From JADZAI01 sp964390465 (GTDB lineage: Bacteria > Pseudomonadota > Alphaproteobacteria > Micropepsales > Micropepsaceae): 64,000 bases of DNA. Shown here in pieces: positions 63,110 to 64,000 of this stretch. The translations under genes and the position numbers were made by a program. Location: the NCBI GenBank assembly GCA_964390465.1, contig CAYMIJ010000002.1:1-64000 (forward strand), written 5' to 3'. The notes under the pieces were generated by a model that was not told the origin of the DNA, searched no databases, and saw only the letters and a program-made list of their open reading frames with translations. Positions within the stretch are counted from its first letter, which is position 1. Each line of letters opens with the position of its first letter.

Positions 63110-63127
63110 GGTCCGGGCGCCCGGACC
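63110..63127. promoter_or_regulatory. Perfect 18-bp palindrome just upstream of ftsK
   Basis: GGTCCGGGCGCCCGGACC reads the same on both strands, with nine-base arms and no spacer. It ends 3 bases before the ftsK ATG, where a ribosome site should be. The only Shine-Dalgarno-like sequence (AAGGGG, 63091-63096) lies on its far side. Confidence 0.7.
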
Positions 63128-63130
63128 GTC

Positions 63131-64000
63131 ATGCCGACACGCCTTGATCGTCCTGCTCTTGTGCGCACGGCACCGCAACGCGGTCGCCAGAACACATCGC
63201 GCCGTCGTCAGCAGCAAAGTCAGAGCCTGCCTGCCCGGCTGTGGGCACCGCTGGCCGCTATTACGGAAGGCGGAGCGGCAGCCTTCATCCTGCCGCACGC
63301 GACCCGCGTTCTGGGCGCGGTCTTCCTGACGTTCGGGCTTTGGCTGTTCGGTGCGCTCCTGACCTTTCATGCATCCGATCCTTCATGGAACAACGCAACT
63401 TCCGCTGAACCTCTGAACGGCCTTGGCCGTTCGGGCGCGGTCATGGCCGATCTTGGGTTTCAGACCCTCGGCCTTGGAGCCTTCGCGATTGCCGCGCCCC
63501 TGATTGCGTGGGGCACGTTCGGCCTTTTCTTCGGGTATCTGGTGCGATCGCTGTGGCTTCGCGCTGCACTCGTTCCGGTGACGGCACTTATGCTGGCGGC
63601 GGGTATCGCTTCACTGCCTGCGCCTTCGGGTTGGCCGCTGACTTCAGGGCTTGGTGGCGTGATCGGCGATGGCCTTTATGGAGTGATCGCGGGCCTGTTG
63701 GATCTCGGCCCCGGCATTCCCCTTGCGCCTGTCATCGGCGCATTGACCTGTGCCGCTGGCGCAGCGCTGCTGGTCTATGTCGCGGGCTGGACATGGACCG
63801 GCGTTGGGGTGTGGGCTGCCCGGCTCTGGCACGTTGTATCGGTGCCGGTTGCGCGTGCGTTTGGCTGGGCCTCGGATGCCTATACTGCGCGCGCTGAACG
63901 TCGCGCGGCGATGGAAGACGACGAGGAAGACGACGCGCGCAATGACGATGGCGGCGCTCGGCCATCCATTTTCCAGCGTCTGCGCGAGATATTGTTCCGT
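63131..64000 (+). CDS. ftsK: DNA translocase FtsK, N-terminal membrane part (runs off window)
   Basis: 290 codons are visible and remain open at the window edge. A Gln/Arg-rich N-tail (PQRGRQNTSRRRQQQSQ) leads to a four-helix membrane domain (VLGAVFLTFGLWLFGALLTFHASDPSWNNA; FAIAAPLIAWGTFGLFFGYL; ALLVYVAGWTWTGVGV), then an acidic, charged cytoplasmic linker (AMEDDEEDDARNDDGG). The HASDPSWN motif after the first helix is characteristic of FtsK. The motor domain lies beyond the window. ATG 63131 is the only sensible start in frame, yet it has no adjacent ribosome site and is preceded by a perfect palindrome. Confidence 0.9.
   Translation, partial: MPTRLDRPALVRTAPQRGRQNTSRRRQQQSQSLPARLWAPLAAITEGGAAAFILPHATRVLGAVFLTFGLWLFGALLTFHASDPSWNNATSAEPLNGLGRSGAVMADLGFQTLGLGAFAIAAPLIAWGTFGLFFGYLVRSLWLRAALVPVTALMLAAGIASLPAPSGWPLTSGLGGVIGDGLYGVIAGLLDLGPGIPLAPVIGALTCAAGAALLVYVAGWTWTGVGVWAARLWHVVSVPVARAFGWASDAYTARAERRAAMEDDEEDDARNDDGGARPSIFQRLREILFR

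Overview
The window is about 62% GC and reads as one chromosome segment of an alphaproteobacterium, close to its replication origin. The evidence is the rho ... mnmE-mnmG-rsmG-parA-parB order, a cluster of parS palindromes around the mnmE/mnmG junction, dense GANTC (CcrM-type) sites, and alphaproteobacterial family proteins. I cannot place it to family from sequence alone. Genes are closely packed and no gene-free stretch exceeds 300 bases.

Layout. 1-11.7 kb: the 3' end of rho, a membrane-anchored pentapeptide-repeat protein with a near-identical 36-bp tandem array, a GNAT acetyltransferase, two translationally coupled secreted proteins, asd, and then a mosaic patch (5.8-7.95 kb). This patch carries 3'-end copies of asd and of a quinone oxidoreductase gene plus a fragment of an HTH gene, interleaved with small accessory genes. 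Next come the oxidoreductase, a dienelactone hydrolase and a YyaL/SPATA20-like protein on the minus strand. 11.7-17.7 kb: origin-proximal tRNA-modification and partition cluster with parS sites. 17.7-27.0 kb: small secreted and membrane proteins, a GNAT gene next to a GNAT fragment, a Rhizobium etli-type asparaginase, a second oxidoreductase, murA (with Asp in place of the fosfomycin-target Cys), a 37-codon small gene divergent from a LysR gene, a methyltransferase and gloB.

27.0-40.3 kb is the most unusual part, about 13 kb of signalling or conflict-type genes: a TPR-Ser/Thr kinase, two paralogous FHA-membrane-trypsin-like proteases, a DUF4145-like/TPR protein overlapping a SLOG-family protein, and a 1762-residue DUF4062-STAND NTPase-WD40-Sel1 protein. 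Together they look like a phospho- and nucleotide-regulated proteolytic response system. That functional reading is inference from domains and proximity.

40.5-64.0 kb returns to housekeeping and metabolism: a DUF6600 Pro-rich secreted protein, an EEP nuclease-TetR pair, aldehyde dehydrogenase, VOC protein, FAD oxidase, DUF1684 protein, ahpC-ahpF, exonuclease III, tRNA-Gly(GCC), a run of small coupled genes (CnoX-like thioredoxin, LON-substrate-binding-like, Trm112-like, DUF971, membrane protein), a UbiH-type hydroxylase, an ammonium transporter, a single-chain acyl-CoA carboxylase, a DapC-like aminotransferase and the 5' part of ftsK, which runs off the window.
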